DNA from: Cephalotrichum gorgonifer
Lineage: Eukaryota; Ascomycota; Sordariomycetes; Microascales; Microascaceae
Assembly (NCBI GenBank): GCA_900312665.1
Contig: ONZQ02000013.1
Location: forward strand, 620,001-684,000
DNA: 64,000 bases
Reading direction: 5' to 3'
This document shows positions 52,081-63,352 of this stretch, piece by piece. Every line of letters starts with the position of its first letter. The first letter of the stretch is position 1. Both the position numbers and the translations under genes were made by a program. The notes under the pieces were generated by a model. It was not told the origin of the DNA, ran no database searches, and was given only the letters and a program-made list of their open reading frames with translations.

Positions 52081-53505
52081 ATGGATCCAACACAAGCGCC
52101 AGACCCCGAGGAGCAGTCAAAGAAACCTTACCACGCGAAGCGCCCGCACAGGAAGTCGAGGAGGGGATGCCGCGCCTGCAAGTCTCGGAAAGTAAAGTGC
52201 GACGAGGTCCGCCCGGCCTGTCGCAACTGCGTGCTGCGCAGGGAGGACTGCACCTACGCATCGTCGCCGGAACCAGCCTGTAGCAGCGGTGGCGGCACGC
52301 CTTCGCCCCAGGCCCTAGAGATAGTTAGCTCGCCGAGGAGCAGCAGCAGCATCAGATCGCGCTCGCCCCTGCCCACGCCCACGCTGCTAACGGAACCCCA
52401 CTTCCGCCCCCAGGACATGAGCCTCTTCGATATGAAGCTGATGTGGTGGTACTCGACGGCGAGCTACACCACCTTCTATACCGACTGGGGCCAGTCCACC
52501 CGCACGCGCGCCATCCTGAGGGAGGACATCCCCCAGCGCGCCTTCGAGACCCCCTTCCTCATGGACATCGTGCTGTGCATGTCCGCCTGCCACATGCAGT
52601 CCCACACCCCGCAGCAGATCAGCCCCACGAGCGTCGCCGCCTACCGCGCCCGCGCATTCGCGAGCTACCGCAGGGCCATCGAGGAGCGGCGGCCCAGCAC
52701 CTACGCCGGCATGCTCGCCGGCTCCCTCCTCCTCATCGCCATCGCCTCCCAGACCTTCCGCGAGGCCGAATCCGCCGCCGGCGACCTGTACATCATCGAC
52801 TGGATGATGGTCTGGCGCGGCATCGGGACCGTCGTGGGCCTCATATCCTACGCCGACGCCCGCGACACAGGCATGCTCCCCCTCTTCCTCCGCCCCGCCG
52901 TAGACGTCAACGCGGGCGCCGACTACATTCCGCAGGACCTGCAGGCCATGGTGTCCTCGCTGGCCGCGGCCGGCGACGACGACGAGGACGCCCCTTACGT
53001 AGAGTGCTACCAGATGACCCTGCGCTACATCGGCGGCCTCTACCGCGAACTGCACCGCGGGCCGGGCCCCATACTCCACCTGCAGACCGTGACCTGGTTC
53101 ACCTTCCTCCCGAGCGAGTTCGTCGCCGCCGTCCGCCTCCGCCGCTCCCGCGCCCTCGTCCTGCTGGCAAACTACCTCCCCTTCATCAAGCTCCTAGAGG
53201 AGACCTGGTGGCTAAAGGGGATAGCAGACCGCGAGATCGCCGGCCTCCTGAGGCACCTGGGCCCCGACTGGGACCATGTCATGGGGATGCCCCGCGCCGT
53301 GATGATGGCCGAGGGCAGGAAGGAGACGGCGAGGATCCTGCTGGGGGACCCGGACTGGGAGCAGCAGGCCATTATTGAGAGGGAGAAGTACCTGTGTGAG
53401 GCGGCGTGGATCGACACCGAGGACGAGCCTGTCGACCCCCCGCTGCCGGTAAAGAACCCGGAGGAGACCACCTGGAATAGAATCGTGCCAAAAATGGAGT
53501 ATTGA
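52081..53505 (+). CDS. Zn(2)Cys(6) fungal transcription factor (Upc2-like architecture)
   Basis: Single-exon 474-residue ORF. Cysteines at 30, 33, 40, 47, 50 and 57 have the C-x2-C-x6-C-x6-C-x2-C-x6-C spacing of the Gal4-type binuclear cluster (CRACKSRKVKCDEVRPACRN), preceded by a basic arm (KRPHRKSRRG). A Ser/Pro-rich linker follows (60-100). The C-terminal region starts at MSLFDMKLMWWYSTASYTTF and runs through helical segments (MDIVLCMSACHMQSHTPQQI, AGSLLLIAIASQTF), as in the Upc2/Ecm22-like group of small C6 regulators. Such proteins bind DNA in the nucleus. Their targets vary (sterol uptake, secondary metabolism, carbon use), and nothing nearby identifies this one. The disrupted M20 amidase gene lies upstream on the same strand, but a link is only speculative. 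Confidence 0.88.
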   Translation: MDPTQAPDPEEQSKKPYHAKRPHRKSRRGCRACKSRKVKCDEVRPACRNCVLRREDCTYASSPEPACSSGGGTPSPQALEIVSSPRSSSSIRSRSPLPTPTLLTEPHFRPQDMSLFDMKLMWWYSTASYTTFYTDWGQSTRTRAILREDIPQRAFETPFLMDIVLCMSACHMQSHTPQQISPTSVAAYRARAFASYRRAIEERRPSTYAGMLAGSLLLIAIASQTFREAESAAGDLYIIDWMMVWRGIGTVVGLISYADARDTGMLPLFLRPAVDVNAGADYIPQDLQAMVSSLAAAGDDDEDAPYVECYQMTLRYIGGLYRELHRGPGPILHLQTVTWFTFLPSEFVAAVRLRRSRALVLLANYLPFIKLLEETWWLKGIADREIAGLLRHLGPDWDHVMGMPRAVMMAEGRKETARILLGDPDWEQQAIIEREKYLCEAAWIDTEDEPVDPPLPVKNPEETTWNRIVPKMEY

Positions 53506-54272
53506 GTGCTGTTTTCGTTGGTCCGGTTCGCTGTCTTGTTCCTGCTGTTGTTGAAAATGGCGGGGTTGGGGGTTGGGGGGGTTTCGTTCACGGTAATGTC
53601 TGCTTGATGGCGTTTGTATATATACCAGTGCGTTGACGGTTTCGGGAAAGAAGCGCAGTACGGGGTGAGGCCATGGAGCTATTGAGGCCTGAGAGACCCA
53701 GTAATACCCAATAGTGCGTATCTCACAGGGCAGATATGTATACTTAGAGTCTCGTATCATCGCTAACATACATGATGGATGAGACCACTACACCGGGGAC
53801 ATAAACAAGCGCAGAAAGTTCGTTGTGGACTAACGGTTCCATAGTCAGATACGTGTAGCATGAGTAGTGTTATGTTCCTACTCGTAGCTCATATGCCCAT
53901 TCCCGATGAGTTACTAGCCCGTACTTATCTTATGTATGTAGGTAGATGCATAACCCTCCGCCTTCCGCTACGTGAGGTCCAATACCCAGTTATACCCGCC
54001 CAGGCACCATCCTGGAATCCGACATTTCAAACAAGTCACGGCAAATATTTTCAGGCGAAAATGTCCAGATGTATGAGTAAAGCGTATTATATCTTGGTAC
54101 ACAGCTTTCACAAAAAGGAAAACCTCGATTGAGACAGGAGCCCCACAACCCGGGGAACCTCGGTCTTTAAATAACTTCTATACACAGGCCTTTACTCAAA
54201 CCCAAGAACCCCGACCCCCTTGCTCAGATGCGATCAACATCCTTCACATATTTACTCCCACACAGACACCGC
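53506..54272. other. Convergent 3' intergenic region (C6 factor / ATP2)
   Basis: 767 bp with both 3' UTRs. The small ORF at 53860-54132 has no recognisable features. Confidence 0.55.
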
Positions 54273-56261
54273 TTAGTTGCCGGCCTCCAGCTCCGCAAGA
54301 ATCTTAGCACCCTTCTCCTTGGCCGACGCGAAGTCGCCAACCATGTAGAAGGCACCCTCAGGAAGGGCATCACCCTCACCGTTGAGAATGGCCTGGAAGG
54401 ACGAGATGGTGTCCTTGAGGTCGACCAGCTTACCCTCGATACCAGTGAAGACCTGGGCGACAGCGAAGGGCTGGCTCAGGAAACGCTGGATCTTACGGGC
54501 ACGCTCGACGGTGAGCTTGTCGGCCTCCGACAGCTCGTCCATGCCAAGAATGGCAATGATATCCTGGAGCGACTTGTACTCCTGGATGATCTGCTGGACG
54601 CGGGTGGCGACCTGGTAGTGCTCATCACCGACGATACGGGGGTCAAGCATGCGGGACTTGGAGTCGAGGGGATCGACGGCGGGGTAGATACCCAGCTCGG
54701 AGATACCACGAGACAACACAGTGGTGGCGTCCAAGTGAGCGAAGGTGGTGGCGGGCGCGGGATCAGTCAGATCGTCAGCGGGCACGTACACGGCCTGGAC
54801 CGAGGTAATCGAACCCTTCTGGGTGGTGGTGATACGCTCCTGCATGGCACCCATGTCGACGGCGAGAGTGGGCTGGTAACCGACGGCGGAGGGGATACGA
54901 CCGAGAAGCGCAGACACCTCGGAACCGGCCTGGGTGAAGCGGAAAATGTTGTCGATGAAGAGAAGCACTATTTGTCACCAGTTAGCGTCATGTCATTATG
55001 GTCATAGGGATGAGTATATATCTGATGAAAAAAAAAAAAAAAAAACCTCACCATCCTGGCCCTCCTCGTCACGGAAGTACTCGGCAACGGTGAGACCGGT
55101 GAGAGCGACACGGGCACGGGCACCCGGGGGCTCGTTCATCTGACCGAAGACAAGCGCGACCTTGGACTCGCCCTCGAGCTGAATGACCGAGGTCTCCTGC
55201 ATTTCGTGGTACAGATCGTTACCCTCACGGGTGCGCTCACCGACACCGGTGAACACGGAGTAACCACCGTGAGCCTTGGCGATGTTGTTGATGAGCTCCT
55301 GGATGAACACGGTCTTGCCGACACCGGCACCACCGAAGAGACCAATCTTACCACCACGGGCATAGGGCGCGAGGAGATCGACGACCTTGATACCAGTGAC
55401 GAGAATCTCGGCCGCGGTGGACTGCTCGATGAACTCGGGCGCCTCGGCGTGGATGGGCCTGGTCTTGTCCGTCTTGATGGGGCCACGCTCATCGATCGGG
55501 TCACCAGTAACGTTCATGATACGGCCGAGAGTGCCGTGGCCGACGGGAATGGTGATGGGAGCACCAGTGTCGAGCGCGGCGGCACCACGGACGAGACCCT
55601 CAGTACCGTCCATGGCAATGCAGCGGACGACATTCTCACCAAGATGTTGCTATGGAATGTTAGCGGAACTCAATTGGACGATGAAATGTCTCGACCAGCT
55701 CGCTCGGGTGTACATACCGCGACCTCGAGCGTTAGCTTCTGGCCGTTGTTCTCAGTCGTGAGGGCGTTAAGAATGGAAGGAAGGTTGCCGTTATCGAACT
55801 TGACTATTATAAATAGTTAGAAAAAGTCGGAATTCTTAGCGAAGACATTGAATTGCTTCTGATTTAATGTTTGGGCCTGGTACGAACCATCGACGACGGC
55901 ACCGATGACCTGCAGATTTTGATGTGGTTAGCAATTGATGAAATGGCTCAAAGCCGAGGTCGCGCGCGGTTAACGCCGAGCTGGGCGAGGTCGAATTGAT
56001 TGCAGGACTCGACTCACCTGGTAAATCTTGCCGCTGCCGACGGCAGATGTGCTGGCCCATCGGCTAGAAAGAGAAGATCGAAGGGCTGATGGCCTGATGG
56101 CACGGCGAGGCACCGCCGAGAAGGCAGGCCGGCCTGCTCGGGCGAAGGAGGAAATGCCGCTGCGAGAGGAAAAAAGATTTCCGTCAGCGTCAATTGAATC
56201 CCATCGGGTCCGGGCCGCGTAAACTCGTCGAAATTCCAATAGCAACTTACCTCTTGAACAT
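54273..56261 (-). CDS. ATP2: Mitochondrial ATP synthase F1 subunit beta
   Basis: Six exons on the minus strand: 56261-56251 (11 nt), 56159-56018, 55909-55888 (22 nt), 55803-55718, 55649-55052 and 54967-54273; 517 residues. The N-terminus (MFKSGISSFARAGRPAFSAVPRR) is a basic, Ser/Ala-rich mitochondrial presequence. The catalytic subunit motifs are intact: GGAGVGKT P-loop (193-200), GERTREGNDLY, VALVFGQMNEPPGARARVALT, LLFIDNIFRFTQAGSEVSALLGRIPSAVGYQPTL-type Walker B block, DPAPATTFAHLDA, and DELSEADKLTVERARKIQRF in the C-terminal domain. This subunit binds ADP and phosphate and makes ATP in the F1 head on the matrix side of the inner membrane. The introns concentrate in the first third, including two micro-exons; intron 5 contains a long T run on the sense strand. 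Junctions restore the family sequence exactly. Confidence 0.97.
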
Positions 56262-56954
56262 CTCGATCGATGACAGAGAGCGATTGTGGATGGGAGCGGA
56301 GAGGTAGAGGTTTGATATGGTCGGCGGAGGACTTGGGATGGGAGAGCAGATTTGCTTGCTTCGGAAACCACGCTTTCAAGTTGAGAAGCTTTCCGGGGGG
56401 TCACGTGGAAGTATAGCCGAGAATTTCTTTCTCCTTAGCCGTTTCGGGACTAGTCTCCTTTTGCCGATAATTTACCGCGCCCGGATATTTCCACCTCTCC
56501 GAGCATACAGTGTGTTAACGAGGGATATACAGTTCCGGCGAGGGTCGACCTGACAACGTATTACCATTAACTATTAACTTGCCCTGTCGACAAGGACGGA
56601 TTAGCAGGTATTACCGTAAATTACTGGGTGGATCCATTCCAGCCTTTGAGCATCGTCCGAGGCTCCGGGAACCGACAGAGACGAAGCGTTATTGGTAACT
56701 CGTAATACGAACAATAATCTTACAGCTCTGTATATTATTGCGTTTTTTTTTCGACTCGCCCCTTTACCCCCCAGTCAAGAAAAAAAGAAAAGAAGAAAAT
56801 AATTATTATTATCTCTGCACACTTCCCTTCCTCCAGCGCTATATCCGATATCCTCCATCTCCAAGTCAAATTACGTTCCTGACGGTGAACGGGCTTGAAC
56901 CAAGTTCGTCGTTGCTCAACGTTGATGTCCAGGACCAGTTTGATCGTTGTGGAC
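56262..56954. other. Region between ATP2 start and branching-enzyme stop
   Basis: 693 bp between two minus-strand genes. It should hold the ATP2 promoter and the branching-enzyme 3' UTR. A T9 run and AT-rich patch lie near 56740-56810. Confidence 0.6.
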
Positions 56955-59506
56955 TCACTCCAGAGCGAGAACCTGACACAAGATTAGTTCAGCTGCTCCA
57001 ATTAAGATGTCTGTGGGGAGAAGTCTTACAATGGCAGTGCGGCAAGGAATGTAGACATGTGCCCAGTTCTTTCGCCCATTCCACTCCATCGGCGTCGTGG
57101 TGTACCGAGTACTGTCATCGATCCGGCCAAACCCTCCTACCTCGTTGGCATCCGAATTGAGCACGCAGCGATATGTCCCCGCAACTTCAATGCCAATGCG
57201 GTAATCGGCGAAACTCTCGGTTGGGTTAAAGTTGAAAATGAAAACAACCCCCGCTCGTTCGAACACAATGACCTTATCCCCCTCATGCTTGAGCGAGATG
57301 AAGGCCTGTGGAGCGTGTAGCCACCCGTATCTCTCCTCACACTTGTTCATGAGCCGATCAAAGTTGTTGAGGAATTGGTATCGCAGCAACTTGTCCTCGG
57401 TAAGGTTCAGCTGGCGTCTGGCGTACCAGAATGAGTTGTTGTTCCCCTCACGGGGGAAATCCAGCCACTCTGGGTGGCCAAATTCATTTCCTTCGAAGTT
57501 CAGATAACCCTCCCCTCCGAGGCCATGAGTAAGGAGACGGATCATCTTGTGCAGAGCCATGCCTCGATCAATCACCGGAGTCAGTGGCGTCAACGTGGAC
57601 ATGTTGGTGTAAAGTTCGGCATCGCAAAGGTGCATCAATATGCTCTTGTCGCCCACGAGCCTGAGGGTAGTTAGTTAGCAAGCCTGGGGCAAAGGGTTAA
57701 GGCATGGATCAACGGGGGAGGCCATCTGAAATAAATATTCGGCCGACTTACGCCTGGTCATGGCTCTCAGCATACGCAATCGTCTTCTCCCCATGGCGCC
57801 TATTGGTGAGTGTCCAGCACATGTCGGCCATATCCCAGTCTTCGTCCTTAAGCTCCTTAAGCATCTTGATCCACATGTCGGGAATGGCCATGGCGAGCCT
57901 GTAATCAAAGCCCACGCCCCCGAGTGAAAGAGGAATGCACAGAGCCGGCATGCCAGATACATCCTCGGCGACTGTGATACACTCTGGGTAAAGCCGGTGA
58001 AGCATTTCGTTGGCAAGCATCAGATACACGACACCCTCCTCGTCAACCTGGGCGCCGAAGTACTCATGATATCCCCCGGAAAAGCCCCTGGCGCGATCGT
58101 CAGCACAGTTGGACTTCTCCTTTCACTATAAAACCTAGGAGAGGGTATGAGTTGACTTACGTGCCGATTCCGTGGTGAAGATAGATCATGCTTGTAACAC
58201 CGTCAAAACGGAATCCGTCGAATTGGTATTCGTCCATCCAGAATCTCAGGTTGCTAAGAAGGAAGCGGAGGACCTCGTGGTGTCCATAATTGAAAAGTCT
58301 GCTGTCCCATAACTCGTGTCTACCCTTCGCACCTCCGTGGAAGTACTGATGGTCCGACCCATCAAACATGTTCAGGCCATCAAGCACATTCTTGGAAGCG
58401 TGGCTGTGGACAACATCGAGGAGGACAACAAGGCCCATGCCGTGGGCTGTGTCGACTAACTCCTTGAGATCTTCCGGTGGGCCGTACCGACTGCTCGCGG
58501 CAAAGAAGTTGTTGACTTGGTAGCCAAAGCTGGCGTAGTAGGCGTGTTCCATAATGGCCATTAGCTGGATGGCATTGTACCCCAGATCCTTTATCCTTGG
58601 GAGCATGGTTTTCGTGAATTCTTTGTACGTCGTGACTCGAAGTTCGGGTGAAGAAATACCGACGTGGGCCTCGTAGATGCGAAGACTCTGTGGCTTCTTG
58701 GGCCTCGAGTGCTTGAACTGATACCTTTCGGACGACGGCGGATTCCAGAACACTGCATCGTATGCCGGCGAAACTGATATATCCTGGGTCACATACTTGA
58801 TCCAGGCTGGTAGCCGGTCAGCCAGCTCACCATTGGGCAAGGTAAGCGAGATCTAGTGAAGGGTAAGTGAGCCAACCGCTACTCATGCTGCATACTCCAT
58901 GATATGGCCACCCGAAATACCTACCTTGAGCTTGGACTTGTGTGGGATTGCCACAGCCCCGTCCTTGGGCGGTATAGTGATCTCGAAGACGCCGAACTCG
59001 TTCTTCTTCATGGGATGCGACTGCCGGTCCCAATTGTCTGCAATATCGTAAGTATACATCGCCAGTAGCATGCTAGTTTCAGAACTTACTGAAATCACCG
59101 ATGAGATACGCCTCGGTAGCATTTGGGGCCCATTCTCTGTAGACGACATTATTCTCCGAATCAACATTGAGCCCGAATTTCTCCGTGCCCTAAATGAGAA
59201 GCTTATTAGCACGGAAACTCGCGATCCCATCGTGACATCAAAACCCAGTCTACCGGCGTCTTTACCTACCTTTGAGAATTTGTCGAGTCCACCCTCCGTC
59301 TTCTCGATGTCGTTAATCCACTTTTGGGCCAACGCGAATCGCCGCTTCAGGACGCCTTCAAAGGGAGACAACCATGGGTCCAATTTTACAACACCTAGCA
59401 GGTGAACTTAGTAGGGAGGCATGGATAAAACCGGGGAAGCAGACGTTGTCATACCTGAGCCATCCTTAGGATATCCATTGGTGGTCTGTTGCGCGACTGT
59501 AGCCAT
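56955..59506 (-). CDS. GLC3: 1,4-alpha-glucan (glycogen) branching enzyme
   Basis: Eight exons on the minus strand: 59506-59455, 59394-59270, 59189-59090, 59037-58925, 58852-58161, 58087-57752, 57660-57030 and 56972-56955; 688 residues. The N-terminus has DPWLSPFEGVLKRR and a CBM48-type domain (YREWAPNATEAYLIGDFNNWD). The GH13 barrel carries DVVHSHAS (276-283), FDGFRFDGVTSM with nucleophile D347, VAEDVSGMP with acid/base E402, and AESHDQA with D471. The C-terminal domain includes LNFEGNEFGHPEWLDFPR. The enzyme cuts alpha-1,4-glucan chains and re-attaches them in alpha-1,6 linkage, making glycogen branches in the cytosol. The final 57-nt intron (57029-56973) is phase 0 and stop-free; splicing it gives the family ending RTAIVLALE from an 18-nt last exon. 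Without splicing, 19 residues are inserted. All junctions fit GT-AG. Confidence 0.95.
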
Positions 59507-61018
59507 ATCGGCGACGAGACTCGACGTCGAAGGTAGCTTAGAAGTCCGGCAGTGATTCCAGCTCGGGGGTCTTTGCCTCGGTTTGATCGTATGGTGCGAA
59601 TCCGTGTGTTCAATGGTGTAAAAGTTGGGAGCAATTGGGGGAAATGTGAGAGCAGAGCGTGATGAAAGGGGGGGGAAGGGGGAAACGGGAAGCTCGTGAT
59701 AAGCAGATCTGGATCTAGCTATAAGAGTCGAGATACTGGGGGGCCGGGGTGAAACAAAGTTGTGGAAAGAGACGAGACTAGCTCAAGATGGGAATTGACT
59801 TGTGAGACGAACTAAGGTCGGACAAGACCTGAGCTTGAATATGTTATTACGTGGATTAACTGGTTAGGTATTACGGGTGTGTTGAGATGTAGCAGAGACA
59901 TCTTGCTTTTGCCTCCATAGGTAAATGACGTCTACATCCGCGGGGCAACTGCATCCCACAGGCGTGCAGGGGACAGGCTGCCCCCCCTCGATGCGGTTTG
60001 GGGGCATGTCACAAGAACAAGAGGCACCCTTAGATTAGAGATTAGCTACCGAAGGCTCGTATCATGCACGTCAAGTCCAACGGAAAAGGCAAGCTCGGTG
60101 GAACCTGCCTACGGGAGAAAATCTCCTCCGTGTAGGAGAGTACATGGATGGCCCAACAGCTTCGATTGGACCAGTCAATTGGACTGACTGGTGAATGTTG
60201 CCACTTAGCAAAACGTGCGTCAATAAAGAGATGGATCGATATTGTGCATGCATACAAGAGTGGAGTGGGGTGTAATTCCTACTAGTACTTGTACTTGGAG
60301 GAGCTGAGATGCTATTGATAAAGATCGAGCGAGGACCTGCATCCAACAGTACGGAGTACTCATAGCTTGAATGGATCTTGGCTAGACCTACCAGTGCCTG
60401 GGCTAGGCCTGCCAGGTACATTGTCAAATAATGCGGTGGCGGGGTGTTTTGGTATTACTACAATCATGTCAGTTTGTTGGGACGAGGGGCTACCTAGCCG
60501 CGGGCCCTTGTACTCATACTAGTTGACGAGACCGGGGGCGGCTCGAATGTATTTGCACCCTGGATACAGCCGAAATCATTTTACTAGTACTTCGTACGTA
60601 CTCGTATGCAACATTGGTCGAGTCATCCGAGACGAAAAGGGCCCATCTAAAGAACTAAGCTTCGCCGGGGAAGGTGTTTAGATAGTGGGACCGAAGGCGC
60701 TACCTCCCCAGCAGCTCCATCCTGGAAACTACCCCACCATGGCACACGGCCACTAGAACCGCCCCTTCCGTTATCGCACCATCTCTAGTGACTGCCTACG
60801 ACATAATACCGACGCTCGCCATCTACAGTCATGATCCATACTCGTGGTTGTAGATGACAGGATCACCGCAAGTCGCCATCCTCTAGGAAGCCAATGCCAT
60901 GATCCCGATTTGCCTCAGCTTCGGTCTCTCCGTCAACCCGAGCCGGATGTATCGATAAACATCCACAGTCCATCATCCTCTCTTTCCAATCTTGTCACTC
61001 CACCTCCACACCTCCATC
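59507..61018. other. Divergent promoter region, branching enzyme / MCX1
   Basis: 1.5 kb with no recognisable gene. GTAC-rich elements occur around 60580-60610, similar to the palindrome at 746-763. It presumably holds both promoters. Confidence 0.6.
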
Positions 61019-62872
61019 ATGGCCCCGCTTATCAGACCGCTCGTCGCCACCTCCCAAAGGCACCTCGTATCTCCCATCCGCACCCGCTACCTCTCGTTCT
61101 CCTCGGCACGAACTTACCGTCGGCGCAGCCAAGATTTCAACTCTAGTTTCAGCTCTAGCTTCACCTCCAGCTATGATCCCACACAAGACTCGGGCCGAGG
61201 GCCCATGTTCAAGAACAAGGTCAACTATGGGGTCCCCCAATTCTATCCCCGGGATCTCAAGAAGCGAGTGGACGATTATGTAGTGGGCCAAGACCGAGCG
61301 AAGAAGATCATATGTGCGACAATATTCAATCATTACCAGGCTGTTAGACGTCGCCAATACCAGGAGCTCGAGGATAGGACCGCGAGAGCGAAGGCACAGC
61401 GACAGCGGGCCGCGCGAGATCGGACCCACGATCTTAATAGGGACCACGATGGCCAGTCCGTCGAAGACCAGCAATCCGATTCCGTCTTTCAGCGGTACTA
61501 TGACGACTATAGCGAATCCGATCCCCTAGCCTCTGAGGACCGTCCCGCTGCAGAGAACAGCACTGTCGACAGCCTTGGTGGCGGTATTGCCGCGGAGGAC
61601 AGTGGTATCCCGGAGCACGTCAAGATCGACAAGAGCAATGTTTTGCTGATAGGGCCGACTGGTGTCGGCAAGACCTACATCCTCGAGTAAGACATCCTTT
61701 GTTTACTCTACCTCTATCCTCTTACCTACTCGTACCCCAGGGACCACGACGCTAACACTTCCCCAAATAGAACCCTGAGTAAGATGCTCAATGTGCCTTT
61801 CACCATATCCGACTGTAACTCCTTTACCCAAGCCGGATATATCGGACAGGACGTCGAAACGTGCATAGAACGGCTTTTGATCGAATCGAACTATAACGTC
61901 GAGTTGGCCCAGCGGGGAATAGTAGTCCTCGATGAGTTTGACAAGATTGCCCGCAAAGAAACCACGAATGGGAGGGACGTTGGAGGGGAAGGGGTCCAGC
62001 AGGCACTGCTGAAACTAGTCGAAGGCACCAAGGTCACCGTCACTGTCAAGGACAGCAGATCGACTCGTGCGTCTTCCCCGTCAACGTCGAGCTATAATAC
62101 CACCGGCCCGACCACATCCCAGCAGGCCACGCCACCGCTCTCGACTCCAGGGAGGTCCGAACAGTATCTAGTTGACACTAGCAACATTCTCTTCGTATTC
62201 TGCGGAGCCTTCGTGGGCCTTGATAAGGTCGTCCTACGCCGTGTCGCGAAGCCCTCGATGGGATTTGGCTCCGAACTTCGTCCACCAACCACGCTCTCGG
62301 CGACTGAAAACGTCCTTCCCGCCGAAATGTACTCCCACCTTCCCCATCAGGGAACCAACACTAACTCCTCCTCCTCCTTCACTCCCCTCGACCTCACCAC
62401 TACCGGCGATCTCCAGGCCTTCGGGTTTATTCCTGAGCTTATCGGTCGCATCCACAACATCTGTGCTCTCAGCCCCCTTTCGCTCGATGATCTTTACCGA
62501 ATACTCACCGAGCCACGGAATAGCCTCGTTGCTCAATATACTGCCCTCTTCGAGACATACCCTTCGCACCTCCAGTTCACCAACAAAGCCCTATATGCAA
62601 TCGCCGAGCGCGCTACTAAATCTCAGACTGGGGCTCGTGGATTGAAGATGGAGATGGAGAGGGTGCTTGCCGAGTCGATATTTGACGCCCCAATGCCGTA
62701 TGTGCTCATCACGGAAGGGTGTGTGAAAGGGACCGAGAAGGCGGCGTATTGGGGTAAGGATGGCAAGTTTGAGCTAGAGAGAAGAGCGAGGGAGGAGGAT
62801 GGACAAGACCGCTCGGATGGACATGTCGCGTCGCTTGAACAATTCAGGGAGGCGGGAGAGAGCGGCGCTTGA
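61019..62872 (+). CDS. MCX1: Mitochondrial ClpX-type AAA+ unfoldase (Mcx1)
   Basis: Two exons, 61019-61686 and 61771-62872, with an 84-bp intron; 589 residues. The N-terminus is Arg/Ser-rich without acidic residues (MAPLIRPLVATSQRH, SFSSARTYRRR), a likely mitochondrial targeting signal. The AAA+ core has PRDLKKRVDDYVVGQDRAKK, Walker A GPTGVGKT (212-219), CNSFTQAGYIGQDVETCIERLL, Walker B VVLDEFDKIA (DEFD at 277-280), GVQQALLKLVEGT, sensor region FGFIPELIGRI (about 440-450) and TGARGL (about 510). The zinc-binding N-domain of bacterial ClpX is missing, as in yeast Mcx1. Two inserts expand it: a charged, Asp/Ser-rich segment (about 115-205) before Walker A and a Ser/Thr-rich one (about 310-345). 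It unfolds matrix proteins; no ClpP is in the window. The start ATG has a suitable context and precedes the presequence. Confidence 0.92.
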
Positions 62873-63352
62873 TGACGAGTCGAGGCATACAATTTGCCGA
62901 GGTCTTTCTCCAAGAAGAACATACTAGTTTATGAATAATGATTAACCTAACTCGGATTAGTGAGATGACATATATGCCAGAGAAAGCATCAATATGGGAA
63001 TTCATGGTAATGAACCCCATGTCTATCCACTCCCATCTCGTACGAGCTCGACCACAGCGTTGAAGACGCTGCAAGCACTAGCACATAGTCCGAGCCCATC
63101 TCAGAAACAGTTTTACAAAAACTTGCTTCAATTCTCACACCTCCGCTCAACAAAAAACGTTGCTTCTCTAGAATGGCTAGGACTCTTTTTTACATGGTGG
63201 CCAAGGGGAGGCTTTCCCGAGGATGATCTCCAACCAATGCTCCTCCCTCTTTGCTCTATAGACAAAGGAAACAAAGACGGCGCGAAAAAAGGCGACGGGA
63301 AATATAGCTTGTAGGCTGGGTGGTGATAATATGGTTGATGGTGGGCCGTTGT
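62873..63352. other. Convergent 3' region MCX1 / COX5
   Basis: 480 bp between convergent stop codons; both 3' UTRs. Nothing else seen. Confidence 0.6.

Noticed and set aside
52443..53378. 311-codon ORF rich in Arg, His and Pro
   Set aside because: Frame-shifted shadow of the Zn2Cys6 gene in GC-rich coding DNA.
54228..55007. 259-codon plus-strand ORF opposite ATP2
   Set aside because: Antisense of a strongly conserved exon; Gly/Leu/Asp-rich composition reflects ATP2 codon bias.
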